A DNA stretch of 64,000 bases, taken from positions 62,001 through 126,000 of the forward strand of contig JBCBKP010000005.1 in NCBI GenBank assembly GCA_038521625.1, given 5' to 3'. This DNA is from JBCBKP01 sp038521625. GTDB taxonomy: Bacteria > Planctomycetota > Phycisphaerae > Phycisphaerales > UBA1924. A program made the translations under genes and the position numbers. The notes under the pieces are model-generated. The model worked only from the letters and a program-made list of their open reading frames with translations. It did not search any database and was not told where the DNA came from. Shown here in pieces: positions 37,490-47,960 of this stretch (the first letter of the stretch is position 1; the number at the start of each line of letters is the position of its first letter).

Positions 37490-38560
37490 TCAGGCGGGGA
37501 CGCGGATGGGCTCGTCGTCGGGGTCGAGGCGTGCGGCGTCCTTGACGAGCTCCGTGAGGCGGGTCTCGCCGGAGTCGAAGGCGATGCGGAGGGCGGGGCG
37601 TGCGACGGGGCAGGGCCAGCGGATGCCGGCGCGGGAGAGCTTGACCCAGTCCTTGGCGGTGGTAACGACGAAGTCGGGCCGGTAGTGGCCGGCGAGGTGC
37701 TCGATCTGGGCGATCGCGCTGGGCGGGTAGCGGTCGTGGTCGCGTCGGATCATGGCGTCGACGACGTTGGCGCGGCAGTCCTTGACGAGGCGATCGAGGA
37801 ACCGCTCGGGGCGTCCGATCGCGCAGACCGCGAGCACGCGTCGTCCGGCGAGCGTGGAGACCGGGGCCTGGCTGTCCTCGCCGTTGCGGAAGAGCTCGAG
37901 ATGGGCCCAGGCGTGGTGTGTGGTGGCGATCACGGCGACGCCGGTCGAGCGCTCGAGATCGCGGGCGAAGACCTCGAGACCCTGCTGGTCGCGTGCGTCG
38001 GCGTGCGTGAGGATGATGGCCGAGGCGCGGGCGGCGCTCTCGAGCGGCTCTCGCAGCCATCCGGCGGGGAGCAGGCGGTCGGTTCGCGGGTCGGTCGAGG
38101 CGTCGATGAGCACGAGGTCGAGGTGGCGCGCGAGCCGTCGGTGCTGGAAGCCGTCGTCGAGCACGACGGAGTCGATCTTGAGGCCTTCTTCGGAGCCGAA
38201 GAGCTGGATGAGGCCCTGGACGCGGTCGGGGCGTGCGACGACGGGGACGCCGCGGAGCTCGTCGGCGTGGAGATGTTGTTCGTCGCTGAAGCCGTCGGGG
38301 CCGGGCTTGTAGCCGCGCATGGCGATGGCCGGGCGGTGCCCGGCGGCCTGGAGGGCCCGGACGATGTGCTGGGTCATGGGCGTCTTGCCGGTGCCGCCGA
38401 CGGAGAGGTTGCCGATGCTGATCACGGGGCGGTCGAGCGTGACGGTGCTCTTGCCCGCGTCGAATCGCGCGTTTCGTTTGGCGAGCCCGCGCCGGTAGAA
38501 GCCCTCGGCGAGGCCGGCGAGCGGGCGCAGGAGCGCGGGGAGCGGGCCGTCAGTCGTCAC
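37490..38560 (-). CDS. lpxK: Tetraacyldisaccharide 4'-kinase (lipid A biosynthesis)
   Basis: Phosphorylates the 4' position of the lipid A disaccharide at the cytoplasmic face of the inner membrane. It has 356 residues. The P-loop SIGNLSVGGTGKTP (about 47-60) is the LpxK hallmark, followed by RPAIAMRGYK, VVLDDGFQHRRLARHLDLVL (about 133-152), DRLLPAGWLREPL and a late VTTAKDWVKL. It overlaps the upstream membrane-protein gene by 11 nt and is followed by hldE. Together these genes show that the cell makes lipid A with a heptose core. Confidence 0.94.
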   Translation of the reverse strand: MTTDGPLPALLRPLAGLAEGFYRRGLAKRNARFDAGKSTVTLDRPVISIGNLSVGGTGKTPMTQHIVRALQAAGHRPAIAMRGYKPGPDGFSDEQHLHADELRGVPVVARPDRVQGLIQLFGSEEGLKIDSVVLDDGFQHRRLARHLDLVLIDASTDPRTDRLLPAGWLREPLESAARASAIILTHADARDQQGLEVFARDLERSTGVAVIATTHHAWAHLELFRNGEDSQAPVSTLAGRRVLAVCAIGRPERFLDRLVKDCRANVVDAMIRRDHDRYPPSAIAQIEHLAGHYRPDFVVTTAKDWVKLSRAGIRWPCPVARPALRIAFDSGETRLTELVKDAARLDPDDEPIRVPA

Positions 38561-39029
38561 GGTTGCGTTCCTCGTGCTTGTCGGTCAGGCGGAGCTCGGG
38601 CTGTTCGTCGTCGGGGCTTGTCGGCCTCATGGTCTGGGCGGCGTAGCGCTCGCGCTGCATCTCGGCGATGGCGGAGCGGGCGCGGACGAGCTCTTCGCGG
38701 AGCTCTGCCCTGGCGCTCCGGGCGATGCGGTAGCTGTTGACCATGTCGATGCCGGCGAGGACGAGGGAGATGAAGAGCAGCCCGATGCAGACGAACCAGG
38801 TCAGCGCGAAGACGCGCGGGCCGCCGGGGGTCGCGACGCTGAAGGCGAAGACGAGCATCGGCGTCAGGATCATGAGGACGACGTTGTTGACGGCGCGGAT
38901 GCGGACGCGGCTTACGGGCAGGTCGTGGGCGGCGGAGCGCAGCGCGGTCAGGTGGCCGGCGAGGATCAGGAGGACGATCATCGCGAGCGGTGCCGTGAAC
39001 CAGATCGGGATGGCGGGTCCGGCGTTCAC
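38550..39029 (-). CDS. Small membrane protein of unknown function upstream of lpxK
   Basis: A 159-residue protein with three membrane segments (about 8-26, 48-66 and 74-96), then a charged, probably cytoplasmic coiled tail (RSARAELREELVRARSAIAE). Its stop lies inside the lpxK start, with 11 nt overlap, so the genes are coupled. No family is recognised. A role in lipid A or envelope assembly is only suggested by position. Confidence 0.65.
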   Translation of the reverse strand: MNAGPAIPIWFTAPLAMIVLLILAGHLTALRSAAHDLPVSRVRIRAVNNVVLMILTPMLVFAFSVATPGGPRVFALTWFVCIGLLFISLVLAGIDMVNSYRIARSARAELREELVRARSAIAEMQRERYAAQTMRPTSPDDEQPELRLTDKHEERNRDD

Positions 39030-39069
39030 GGGGCCACTCTAAGGAGGAGGAGCCGGTTCGTCCTCGAAC

Positions 39070-39108
39070 GAAAGAAGGCCCGGGCGGTCGGTGCCCGGGC
39101 CTTCGGTG
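39070..39108 (-). terminator. Terminator after rpsA
   Basis: GAAGGCCCGGGC (39074-39085) and GCCCGGGCCTTC (39093-39104) form a perfect 12-bp stem with a 7-nt loop. On the minus strand TTTCGTTCG follows. Confidence 0.8.
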
Positions 39109-39130
39109 TGTCGGGATCGGCTGGGCTCGA

Positions 39131-40894
<1,764 letters not shown>

Positions 40895-40996
40895 CCTGTT
40901 CCTTCGTGTGCCGCCGGCTCTGGAGAGCTGCCGGTCGGCGGCGCGGTCGGCTCGGGCCCGATCGGGGAGGGCCGTTCCGTCTTCCGCGCCGAGCCC

Positions 40997-41035
40997 CGGG
41001 CGGTGACGCCCGCGGCCGCCCCTTCGGGGCCGCTC
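40997..41035 (-). promoter_or_regulatory. Paired hairpins in the rpsA leader
   Basis: CGGGCG/CGCCCG with a 4-nt loop (40997-41012) is followed at once by GCGG...CCGC enclosing CCCC/GGGG (41013-41035). Both lie in the predicted mRNA leader. Autogenous control through the leader is known for S1 in enterobacteria, but it is only possible here. Confidence 0.4.
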
Positions 41036-41087
41036 GGTCCTGGTTCGAACGGCCGCGGCACGCGCCGCCGCCGTCCCGATCGGGCGA

Positions 41088-41093
41088 ACGATA
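41088..41093 (-). promoter_or_regulatory. -10-like element TATCGT for rpsA
   Basis: On the minus strand this lies in CGCCTATCGTT, identical to the 11-mer before rplS. Confidence 0.45.
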
Positions 41094-41297
41094 GGCGCAC
41101 TCGAACCGAACTCGGGGCGTTGAAAGACCGATGGGGAGGGGTGAAAGCGTTTCCGGCGGGGCGTACCGTACCGGCGCTGCGGGGAACCGCCCTGGGCGGG
41201 GCGGTCGGAATCACACCGGGAGATGGACGCGGGGCGGTTTCGGCCCGATGATTCCCCTTCGCAAGTCCGTATGGCCGCTTCCGACGAGGGAGACTCG

Positions 41298-42692
41298 ATG
41301 ACCACCATGAGCTCTGATCCGGCGTCCGAAACCCAAACAACTCCGAACGGCGAGTTTGTGCGTCACGCCATCATGGAGGAGCTCGATTTCCCGACGGACC
41401 CAAACAACCTCTATTCGCAGTGTGTGTCGCACATGCTGCGCGCGGCCGACCTGATCGATCTGAAGCACCGCGTGCGGATCATCCTGGCGCAGCCGAAGAA
41501 CGAGGTGATGGTGCACTTCCCCGTCCGGATGGACGACGGGCATCACCGGCTCTTCAAGGGCTACCGGGTGCAGCACAACAACGCGCTCGGCCCGTACAAG
41601 GGCGGCATCCGGTTCCACCACGACGTTCGGCTGGACGACGTCAAGGCGCTGGCGCTGCTGATGACGATGAAGACAGCGCTGGTGCGCATTCCATACGGCG
41701 GCGGCAAGGGCGGCGTGAAGGTGACGCCGCGCGATCACAGCGACGGCGAGATCGAGCGGATCTCGCGCCGGTTCATGAGCGCGATCAGCCACATGATCGG
41801 CCCCGACTACGACATCCCGGCGCCGGACGTCGGGACGAACAGCCAGATCATGGCGTGGATGGCCGACACCTACATGATGGGCCAGGACTCGAACGCGCAG
41901 GACGGCCTGCGGGTCGTGACCGGCAAGCCGCTGGAGTTCGGCGGCTCGGCGGGGCGCGAGAAGGCGACCGGTCAGGGCGTGGCGGACGTGCTGGCGGAGA
42001 TGCTGCCGGGCATCGGGATCCCGCTGCAGGGCATGCGGGCCGTGCTGCTGGGCTTCGGTAATGTGAACAGCTGGGCCGGGCGGATCCTGCAGGACATGGG
42101 CGCGAAGATCATCGCGGTGATGGACCACACGGGGGCGCTGCGGAACGACCACGGGCTCGACTGCCACGACCTCTCGGAGTACGCGGCCCGTACGGGCGGC
42201 ATCACCGGCTATGAGAACGAGCCGAGCAGCACGGGCGCGGGCACGCAGTCCGAGGCGGGCGCCGAGGCGATCGACGAGGACACGTTCTACGCGACCGAGT
42301 GCGACGTGTTCATCCCCGGTGCGCTCGAGCAGATGATCAAGCCCAAGCAGGCGGAGCTGCTGCGGTGCAAGGTCGTGGCCGAGGCGGCGAACGCGCCGAC
42401 GACGCCGGCGGGCGACCGGGTGCTGGAGCAGCGCGGGATCGAGATCATCCCGGCGATCCTGGCGAACTCGGGCGGCGTGACGGTGTCGTACTTCGAGTGG
42501 CTGCAGAACAAGTCGAGCGTGACTTGGGACGCGGCGCACGTGGACCGTGAGCTGAACCGGCACATGTGCGTGGCGGCACGGCGGACGCTGAGCGCGCGTG
42601 CCCGCTACGACTGCGACCTGCGGACGGCGTCGTTCGCCGCGGCGCTGGAGCACATCGGCAAGGTGTACAAGCTCCGCGGGATCTTCCCGTAA
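41298..42692 (+). CDS. Glutamate dehydrogenase (Glu/Leu/Phe/Val dehydrogenase family)
   Basis: Interconverts glutamate and 2-oxoglutarate plus ammonia with NAD(P). It has 464 residues. Substrate domain motifs are GPYKGGIRFHHDV (about 99-111) and the catalytic Lys in PYGGGKGGVKV (about 134-144), then PAPDVGTNSQIMAWM. The nucleotide-binding fold shows GFGNVNSWAGRIL (about 252-264) and the late EAANAPTTPAGD and ILANSGGVTVSYFEW. The length suits the hexameric class. GAGGGAG precedes the ATG. With the type III glutamine synthetase it covers both main entry points of ammonia, although the two are not adjacent. Confidence 0.95.
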   Translation: MTTMSSDPASETQTTPNGEFVRHAIMEELDFPTDPNNLYSQCVSHMLRAADLIDLKHRVRIILAQPKNEVMVHFPVRMDDGHHRLFKGYRVQHNNALGPYKGGIRFHHDVRLDDVKALALLMTMKTALVRIPYGGGKGGVKVTPRDHSDGEIERISRRFMSAISHMIGPDYDIPAPDVGTNSQIMAWMADTYMMGQDSNAQDGLRVVTGKPLEFGGSAGREKATGQGVADVLAEMLPGIGIPLQGMRAVLLGFGNVNSWAGRILQDMGAKIIAVMDHTGALRNDHGLDCHDLSEYAARTGGITGYENEPSSTGAGTQSEAGAEAIDEDTFYATECDVFIPGALEQMIKPKQAELLRCKVVAEAANAPTTPAGDRVLEQRGIEIIPAILANSGGVTVSYFEWLQNKSSVTWDAAHVDRELNRHMCVAARRTLSARARYDCDLRTASFAAALEHIGKVYKLRGIFP

Positions 42693-42725
42693 GGCGGGGC
42701 GGCTTCGTTAACTAGGGACTCCCCT

Positions 42726-42752
42726 ACGCCCGCCGCGAGGCGGGTGTTTTGT
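42726..42752 (+). terminator. Rho-independent terminator after glutamate dehydrogenase
   Basis: ACGCCCGCC and GGCGGGTGT pair over 9 bp (one G-U) around a GCGA tetraloop, followed by TTTTGTTG. Confidence 0.85.
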
Positions 42753-42757
42753 TGCGC

Positions 42758-42783
42758 AAAGCCTGCGAGCAGCAGGCTCTTTG
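42758..42783 (+). terminator. Second hairpin in tandem with the terminator
   Basis: AGCCTGC (42760-42766), 5-nt loop, GCAGGCT, then CTTTG. It may act as a backup terminator. Confidence 0.45.
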
Positions 42784-43042
42784 AAATTAGAGCACTGATG
42801 CTCGCCCGGATTCACAAACACTTGTTCTTGAAACAGGACATCCGGAAGCGCGATCTTGTTTGAGGTGGGACAGCGGGTTGCGCGGATGCGCGGCGCGTTG
42901 CGCTCGACGCGTGATTAGAGAATCAATCCCGCCCCTGAACCGGCTGGGAATCACACGGGTACAAGGTGGCGGGACACAGGGCTGTGCCGGCGTTGTCGCG
43001 ATGGGTTGACGGGCCGCGCGGCCGCAACATCGGAGATCACGG

Positions 43043-45736
43043 ATGCATTTGGAGAAGGTTTTCGGCAAGGCCGGCGCGATCGCTGCGCTCGCGGGGACGA
43101 GCATGGCGCTGGGGCAAGACACGCCGCGTGTCATCTGGGAGGCGGTCGCCGAGGCGATCCCGTACGTGCTGCCGACGACGTCCTCGATCTACACCGGGAA
43201 GGACGCGATCCCGGGATTCGTCGCGGCCAATGCGCCGGCGAAGTCGCGTGTGCCGCTGCCGCCGGACGGACTCGGGAACCCGCGCGACGGATTCATCGTC
43301 AAGTTCCCGGATCGGTCGTCGGACTCGCAAGCCCTTGATCTTGAGTTCAGGCCTTCGGTAATCGCGCCCGACGGCTGGGTGTATTTCCTCGCTGATGTGA
43401 AGGAAGACCCGTCTGTCGAGGGCACTCCGACGCGAGGGCTGTATCGCGTCCCGCAGACGACGATCGGCGCAGCGGCCGCGGGGACACCGCCCGTCAGTGT
43501 GGTCACACCGGAGCTGGTCGCGTATGAAGGGATGACGGTCGCGCTCGGGGGCGGGACGGCCACGCTGCAGGAGCTGCCGCGGATGCGGGACCTCCGCCTT
43601 GCGAACGATGGCGCCTACGCGTATGAGGTCGAGACCTTCGACCCCGCGACGGGCCGCTTCCGCCCGTCGATCGTAAGCAATGTCGACAGCCCGACAGATC
43701 CGCCCGAGATCATCGCCCAGCAGGAGAACAGCTCCTCGGCACCGTCGCCGGCGGACGTGAACGTCGTCATCAACGCGCTGGACAACAACGCCGAGGTTGT
43801 GCTCGATGGGTCGGGCAACAGGCCGATCGGCCTCTGGATGACGCCGGAGGGGAAGATTGCGATCCCGGTCGAGTTCGTCCGCGGCTCGAACGTCGGGAGC
43901 CAGTGGAACGACATTCTCATGCGCTTCCCGGGAGCGACGCCGATGTATCGCTTCCTCGGCCGGGATGTGCCGAATTCGCCCACCGCCGCCGCGCCTGATC
44001 TCCCGGTCGGCTTCTCGGCCCCGGTCACGGCGAGCGGTGCGTCGCCGAACCTGATCAACCAGGGCGATCTTGACTCGAACATCAACGCTTCGTTCTCGGA
44101 CCGGCACTTTGCGTACATCGAACGGCTCCGCCTCGACAGCTCGTTCTTCCCGTTCATTCACAGGAGTCAGACGCCGGGATCGTCCAGTTCGATGATCGAA
44201 GGACTCACCGGTGCTCCCAGGGAGTACTTGGCGGCGTTCCCCGCTGCACTCGTTCCGGTGAGTGACTTCTTCCGATTGAGTACGCTTCAGGTCGACCGGT
44301 CGCTCTCGATTGCTCCCGTGCGGCAGTCGAGCGAGGTCGGGAGCGGCGGTTCGGTCGATCTGTCGGGGGAGCAGTCGCACATCGCATACTCGTGGACATT
44401 CGCATCCTCGAACGCCACGTTTGATTTCGATCGAGCTCGGACACCGGCCATCTATGTCGAGGACGTGACGATCTTCGAGTCGGAAGCGTTTAATTCGCTG
44501 GCCCTGCCGCCGATTAACCGTGCAAATCTGAGCCGTGGGTTCGCGGGCGTGCTCGATCTAGAGGTGAAGGGGCAGTTCACCGGCCCCCCGGGCTCGACGA
44601 CGCCGGACCGCGGTACGGGTGTGTTGCGCGCCGGTAGCGAGAGCGACGGCGCGTTCGCCACCGTCGCGCGGATCCTCGGCCCGATCGCTGTGTCCAGCCA
44701 GGACGAGGCCGCGCAGACCGAGTCGCTGATCTCGCTGACACGGAACTTCTCCGGCATCTCGGTCTACGCGACGGCGGATCTGAACGTGGCGGTTCCGGGA
44801 GAGGACAACAATGGTTTCCAGTTCTTCCCGCCCGCGGGTCAAACGTCCGCCACAGTACCGAACCCGCGGCCGGTCTCGACCAATCAGAGTCGCGTGCTGT
44901 TGCGGTGGGACAACGCAGAAGGCAATTGTGACCCCGCAGATCCGGACTGCGTTCTCGATCCCAGAGGTTGGTTCATCATCGCGGGCGACGGCGTCGATCG
45001 TGAGATCCGGTTCAACACCGATCCGGTGACCGATACGGGCACGCCGCAGTGGGGTCTGGGCGAGGGCCTGGCCGTCAACGCCACGGACGAGGCGATCTTC
45101 CGGGCGTTCGAGCCCTTCCCCGACACGAGCTCCGGCACGCAGCTCGGCGGGGCATCGCCGCACGACACGATCCTCTACTACACCGAGGATTTGGTGACGC
45201 CGGTCATCCTTCTGCAGGAGGACCTCGCGCAGAACCCCTCTGATCCCGACGATCCGATGGGCGGGCGGGACGAGAACCGGATCCTGGTCTATCGCCCGCA
45301 GATCGAGACTCCGATGGGTGGTTCGCCGACGCTGGTGTTCCCGGTCGAGTCGGTCGCGGTGCCCGAGTTCCAGCTCTTCGGGTCGGACGGCAGGCCCGGC
45401 TCGAACCAGAGGCGGGCGAATCGATTCCGGAGCACCTCGGACGGGTTGCCGCTCGCCTGGAACGACCGCAGAGAGCTGGTTGTGAACGCCGAAACCGTGA
45501 CGCAGTTTGGCAGCGCCGTGCCGGTGACGGAAGCTGTCCTCCGCGGCTCGTTCCGGCCCGGAACCGCCGATGTTGCCGTGCCGTTCGGCGTCGTGAGTCA
45601 GCTGGACGTCCAGGTGTTCACGAATGCGTGGTTTGCGCAGGATCCGCTCGCGGATGTCGCCACGCCGTTTGGGGTCTACACCCAGGCTGACGTGACGGCG
45701 TTCACGCTGGCTTGGCAGGCGGCGCAAACGCCCTAA
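43043..45736 (+). CDS. Large secreted protein with dockerin-like C-terminal repeat
   Basis: An 897-residue exported protein. A signal peptide-like N-terminus (GKAGAIAALAGTSMALG-Q) is followed by a long beta-rich body with no catalytic motif I recognise. It has repeated 'DNNAEVVLDGSGNRPIGLWM' style segments typical of surface or matrix proteins. The last about 55 residues carry two copies of the pattern P-x-G-V-x-(S/T)-Q-x-D-V-x-x-F: PFGVVSQLDVQVFTNAWF and PFGVYTQADVTAFTLAWQ. The same tail ends the subtilase at 2955, so the two are probably sorted alike. The codon and base composition is a little less extreme than in neighbours. Confidence 0.75.
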   Translation: MHLEKVFGKAGAIAALAGTSMALGQDTPRVIWEAVAEAIPYVLPTTSSIYTGKDAIPGFVAANAPAKSRVPLPPDGLGNPRDGFIVKFPDRSSDSQALDLEFRPSVIAPDGWVYFLADVKEDPSVEGTPTRGLYRVPQTTIGAAAAGTPPVSVVTPELVAYEGMTVALGGGTATLQELPRMRDLRLANDGAYAYEVETFDPATGRFRPSIVSNVDSPTDPPEIIAQQENSSSAPSPADVNVVINALDNNAEVVLDGSGNRPIGLWMTPEGKIAIPVEFVRGSNVGSQWNDILMRFPGATPMYRFLGRDVPNSPTAAAPDLPVGFSAPVTASGASPNLINQGDLDSNINASFSDRHFAYIERLRLDSSFFPFIHRSQTPGSSSSMIEGLTGAPREYLAAFPAALVPVSDFFRLSTLQVDRSLSIAPVRQSSEVGSGGSVDLSGEQSHIAYSWTFASSNATFDFDRARTPAIYVEDVTIFESEAFNSLALPPINRANLSRGFAGVLDLEVKGQFTGPPGSTTPDRGTGVLRAGSESDGAFATVARILGPIAVSSQDEAAQTESLISLTRNFSGISVYATADLNVAVPGEDNNGFQFFPPAGQTSATVPNPRPVSTNQSRVLLRWDNAEGNCDPADPDCVLDPRGWFIIAGDGVDREIRFNTDPVTDTGTPQWGLGEGLAVNATDEAIFRAFEPFPDTSSGTQLGGASPHDTILYYTEDLVTPVILLQEDLAQNPSDPDDPMGGRDENRILVYRPQIETPMGGSPTLVFPVESVAVPEFQLFGSDGRPGSNQRRANRFRSTSDGLPLAWNDRRELVVNAETVTQFGSAVPVTEAVLRGSFRPGTADVAVPFGVVSQLDVQVFTNAWFAQDPLADVATPFGVYTQADVTAFTLAWQAAQTP

Positions 45737-45757
45737 GTGGTATCGACGATGATTCTG

Positions 45758-45792
45758 ATCCCCCGCGGGCCAACGCCCGCGGGGGGCATTCA
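45758..45792. terminator. Bidirectional terminator hairpin
   Basis: CCCCCGCGGGC (45760-45770) and GCCCGCGGGGG (45775-45785) form a perfect 11-bp stem with a CAAC loop, in the 68-nt gap between convergent genes. Confidence 0.75.
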
Positions 45793-45804
45793 AGCTCGGT
45801 CTGT

Positions 45805-46479
45805 TCAGACCGTCGCGGCGCCCATCGCCAGGAAGTTGGCGAGGAGCTTCGGGCCGTCCTTGGTCAGGAAGCTCTCGGGGTGGAACTGCACGCCCTCGAG
45901 CGGCGCCTTGGATGGGTCGGCCCAGACGCGGCGGAGGCCCATGACGACCTCGGTGCCGTCCGGGTCTTTGCAGGTGGCGCTGACGAGCCAGCCGTCGGTC
46001 TCCGCGCTGCCCTCGAGGGCGCCCGGCGGCGGCGGAGGGACGTCGGCCATGCGGACGACGAGGCTGTGGTAGCGGGTGGCCGTGAAGGGCCTGGGCAGGC
46101 CGGCGAAGACGCCGAGGCCGTCGTGGTTCACCTCGCTGGTCTTGCCGTGCATGATCGTCGGGTGGCGTGTGACGGGCATGCCGTGGAGGTCGGCGATGCA
46201 CTGGTGTCCGAGGCAGACACCGAGGACCGGGACGCGTCCGGCGAAGCGTTCGACGATCTGGGCGGAGACGCCGGCCTCGGTGGGCGTGCATGGGCCGGGG
46301 GAGACGATGACGTGGGTCGGGCCGCGGCCGTCGTCGAGGCGCTCGGCCTCGTCGGGGGAGATCTGGTCGTTGCGGAGGACGACGAGATCGCGGCCGGGCT
46401 CGAGGTCGGGGTCGAGCTCGCCGAGGCGCTGGACGAGGTTCCAGGTGAACGAGTCGTAGTTGTCGATCAGGAGGATCAC
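45805..46479 (-). CDS. pabA/trpG: Anthranilate / aminodeoxychorismate synthase component II (glutamine amidotransferase)
   Basis: A class I glutamine amidotransferase that supplies ammonia to chorismate enzymes for tryptophan or folate. It has 224 residues. The active site is Cys89 in GVCLGHQCI, with His200 and Glu202 in VQFHPESF. The N-terminus MILLIDNYDSFTWNL is typical. Whether it serves TrpE or PabB cannot be told, since neither lies here. The start is GTG, with TAACCT ending 6 nt before it and no ribosome site, so a leaderless transcript is likely. It is 225 residues with a short Pro-rich insert (PPPPPG). Confidence 0.92.
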   Translation of the reverse strand: MILLIDNYDSFTWNLVQRLGELDPDLEPGRDLVVLRNDQISPDEAERLDDGRGPTHVIVSPGPCTPTEAGVSAQIVERFAGRVPVLGVCLGHQCIADLHGMPVTRHPTIMHGKTSEVNHDGLGVFAGLPRPFTATRYHSLVVRMADVPPPPPGALEGSAETDGWLVSATCKDPDGTEVVMGLRRVWADPSKAPLEGVQFHPESFLTKDGPKLLANFLAMGAATV

Positions 46480-46485
46480 GGCGGA

Positions 46486-46491
46486 AGGTTA
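46486..46491 (-). promoter_or_regulatory. -10-like element TAACCT, 6 nt from the pabA/trpG start
   Basis: On the minus strand TAACCT is followed by TCCGCC and the GTG at 46479. Confidence 0.5.
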
Positions 46492-46510
46492 GTCCCGCCG
46501 GGCGTGGTGC

Positions 46511-47308
46511 TTATGCGGCGAAGGCGCGGGTGCCGGCGACGCCGTCGCGGGTGACGTAGAAGAACTCGCTGCTGATCGGGTAGGGCAGGCGCTGGTGGTC
46601 GTCGACGACGCGCTGGCGGATGCGGTCGACGAACTGGGGCGGGCCCTGGCTGATGGCGACGAGCATGTCGCGGGCGGGGGTGGCGACGAGAAAGTCGCCG
46701 CCGAGCTTGGGCGCGAGTCGGAAGTAGATGTCGTCGAGGAGGAGGCGGGCGGCGTCGTAGCCGTCCTGCTCGGCGATGATGACGGCGCGTCCGCCCTCTC
46801 GGCTCTCGACGATGCGGAGGTCGAGGTCGGGGGAGTAATCGGCGAGGTTGTCGCGTGCGATCTCGTCGAGGTCGTCCATGGAGACGCCCCAGCGGACGAC
46901 CTGGTCGGTGGTGATGCTGACGGTCATCTGGGGGAGGTCGGTGACGAAGACGATGACGGTGTCGTTGACGTAGGGGACGTGGGCGACCATTTCGCGGTTG
47001 AGGTGCTCGAAGATGCCGAGTGGCTGGACGCGCGGCATGATGCGCGGGCGTGCGAACTCGAGGGGCATGTCGGCGAGGTCGAGGGCGTCTCCGGAGAAGA
47101 GCTGGTCGAGGAAGTGCTCGACGATCTCCTGGCCGCGTGCGGGCTCGTGGGCGACCATGCGGGAGAGGTTGTCGAGGTCGAGGCGGCGTCCGTTGACGAG
47201 CAGCTCTCGCGGGCCGACGAGGTTGATGTCGTAGTCGGGCTGCATCCGGCGGAGCAGGCCGGCGACTGTTTCCGCGAACGCCTCGGGCTCTTGCGGCATG
47301 TGGGACAT
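46511..47308 (-). CDS. DUF1444 (YtpQ/UPF0354-like) protein
   Basis: A 265-residue cytoplasmic protein of the DUF1444 family. It has the family signatures RPRIMPRVQPLG (about 95), VAHVPYVNDTVIVFVTDLP (about 112-130) and ARDNLADYS. The C-terminal half includes GGDFLVATPARDMLVAIS. The function is unknown. The ATG at 47308 fits the GGAG site better than the GTG three bases upstream. The pabA/trpG gene follows 31 nt downstream in the same direction. Confidence 0.85.
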   Translation of the reverse strand: MSHMPQEPEAFAETVAGLLRRMQPDYDINLVGPRELLVNGRRLDLDNLSRMVAHEPARGQEIVEHFLDQLFSGDALDLADMPLEFARPRIMPRVQPLGIFEHLNREMVAHVPYVNDTVIVFVTDLPQMTVSITTDQVVRWGVSMDDLDEIARDNLADYSPDLDLRIVESREGGRAVIIAEQDGYDAARLLLDDIYFRLAPKLGGDFLVATPARDMLVAISQGPPQFVDRIRQRVVDDHQRLPYPISSEFFYVTRDGVAGTRAFAA

Positions 47309-47689
47309 CACGCGTCTCCGACCCTTTCAACCGCGGTGAGGCCGCGGCGATTCCACCGGGGCGGCGTGCCCCGTGCCTCCGTCCTGAATGCCCCGATCCC
47401 GCACGAGCGGACCGAGAACCGGCCCGTCATCGGCCACCCTGTACGCACGCCGCAGCGCACGGTTCGAGTCGGGGGGATGGCGGATCGGTCTGGGACGGTG
47501 CCCCGCCGTGTTTTCGGGTCCGCGGGTCGGGTGTGCGGGGGCGCGGGGGCCGTTCGCGTTTTGGTCGATCGCCGGAGGGGGCGGGCGAGACTCGGGGAGG
47601 GGTGTCGGCTACACTCGCGGTCTCGACCGGCGGACCGAGCCCGTCGGTGGACCCGGGCATGACGCCCGCGGGCAAGCGGAGAACCCAGC
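47309..47689. other. Divergent intergenic region between DUF1444 gene and acpP
   Basis: About 380 bases with no gene. The acpP promoter element TACACT is at 47610-47615. No clear -10 is seen for the minus-strand gene. Confidence 0.5.
47610..47615 (+). promoter_or_regulatory. -10-like element TACACT for acpP
   Basis: TACACT lies about 75 nt before the GTG start at 47690; GGAGAA lies in the leader. Confidence 0.45.
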
Positions 47690-47938
47690 GTGACCGAGCA
47701 AGACATCGAGTCGAAGGTGATCGATATCGTGGCCGAGCAACTCGGCCAGGACAAAGCCAAGATCTCGCGTGCGACGCACTTCGTGGACGATCTGAACGCG
47801 GACAGTCTTGACCAGGTCGAGCTGGTGATGGAGTTCGAGGACGAGTTCGAGACCTCGATCCCGGACGACCAGGCCGAGAAGCTGAAGACCGTGGGCGAGG
47901 CGATCGACTTCATCAAGCAGGCCCACGGCCTCGCCTGA
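47690..47938 (+). CDS. acpP: Acyl carrier protein
   Basis: Carries growing acyl chains on 4'-phosphopantetheine in fatty acid synthesis. At 82 residues it is normal. It is acidic and helical, with the modification site Ser39 in [16 protein letters not shown]. The start is GTG, with GGAGAACCCAGC just before it. fabF follows 22 nt downstream, the usual pairing. A 14-bp palindrome lies in the gap between the two genes. Confidence 0.97.
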   Translation: MTEQDIESKVIDIVAEQLGQDKAKISRATHFVDDLNADSLDQVELVMEFEDEFETSIPDDQAEKLKTVGEAIDFIKQAHGLA

Positions 47939-47941
47939 GCC

Positions 47942-47955
47942 GCTTGGCGCCAAGC
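47942..47955. promoter_or_regulatory. Perfect palindrome between acpP and fabF
   Basis: GCTTGGCGCCAAGC is a perfect 14-bp palindrome that ends 5 nt before the fabF ATG, in the place of a ribosome site. It could be a protein-binding operator or, in RNA, a small hairpin controlling fabF start. Confidence 0.5.
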
Positions 47956-47960
47956 AGATT

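Larger units (their letters stand above)
40895..41297. other. Divergent intergenic region between rpsA and glutamate dehydrogenase
   Basis: About 400 bases without a gene. It holds the rpsA leader with hairpins at 40997-41012 and 41013-41035 and the TATCGT element at 41093-41088. For the plus-strand gene no clear -10 close to the start is seen. Confidence 0.5.
42693..43042. other. Intergenic region after glutamate dehydrogenase
   Basis: About 350 bases, visibly less GC-rich than its surroundings. It holds three consecutive hairpins: the terminator (42726-42752), AGCCTGC/GCAGGCT (42760-42778) and a small GAGCA/TGCTC (42790-42803). Then comes plain sequence up to GGAGATCACGG before the next gene. 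No promoter is evident. Confidence 0.5.

Noticed and set aside
42787..43134. A small gene on the minus strand in the gap after glutamate dehydrogenase
   Set aside because: No ribosome site, no protein-like composition, and it overlaps the start of the secreted protein gene.
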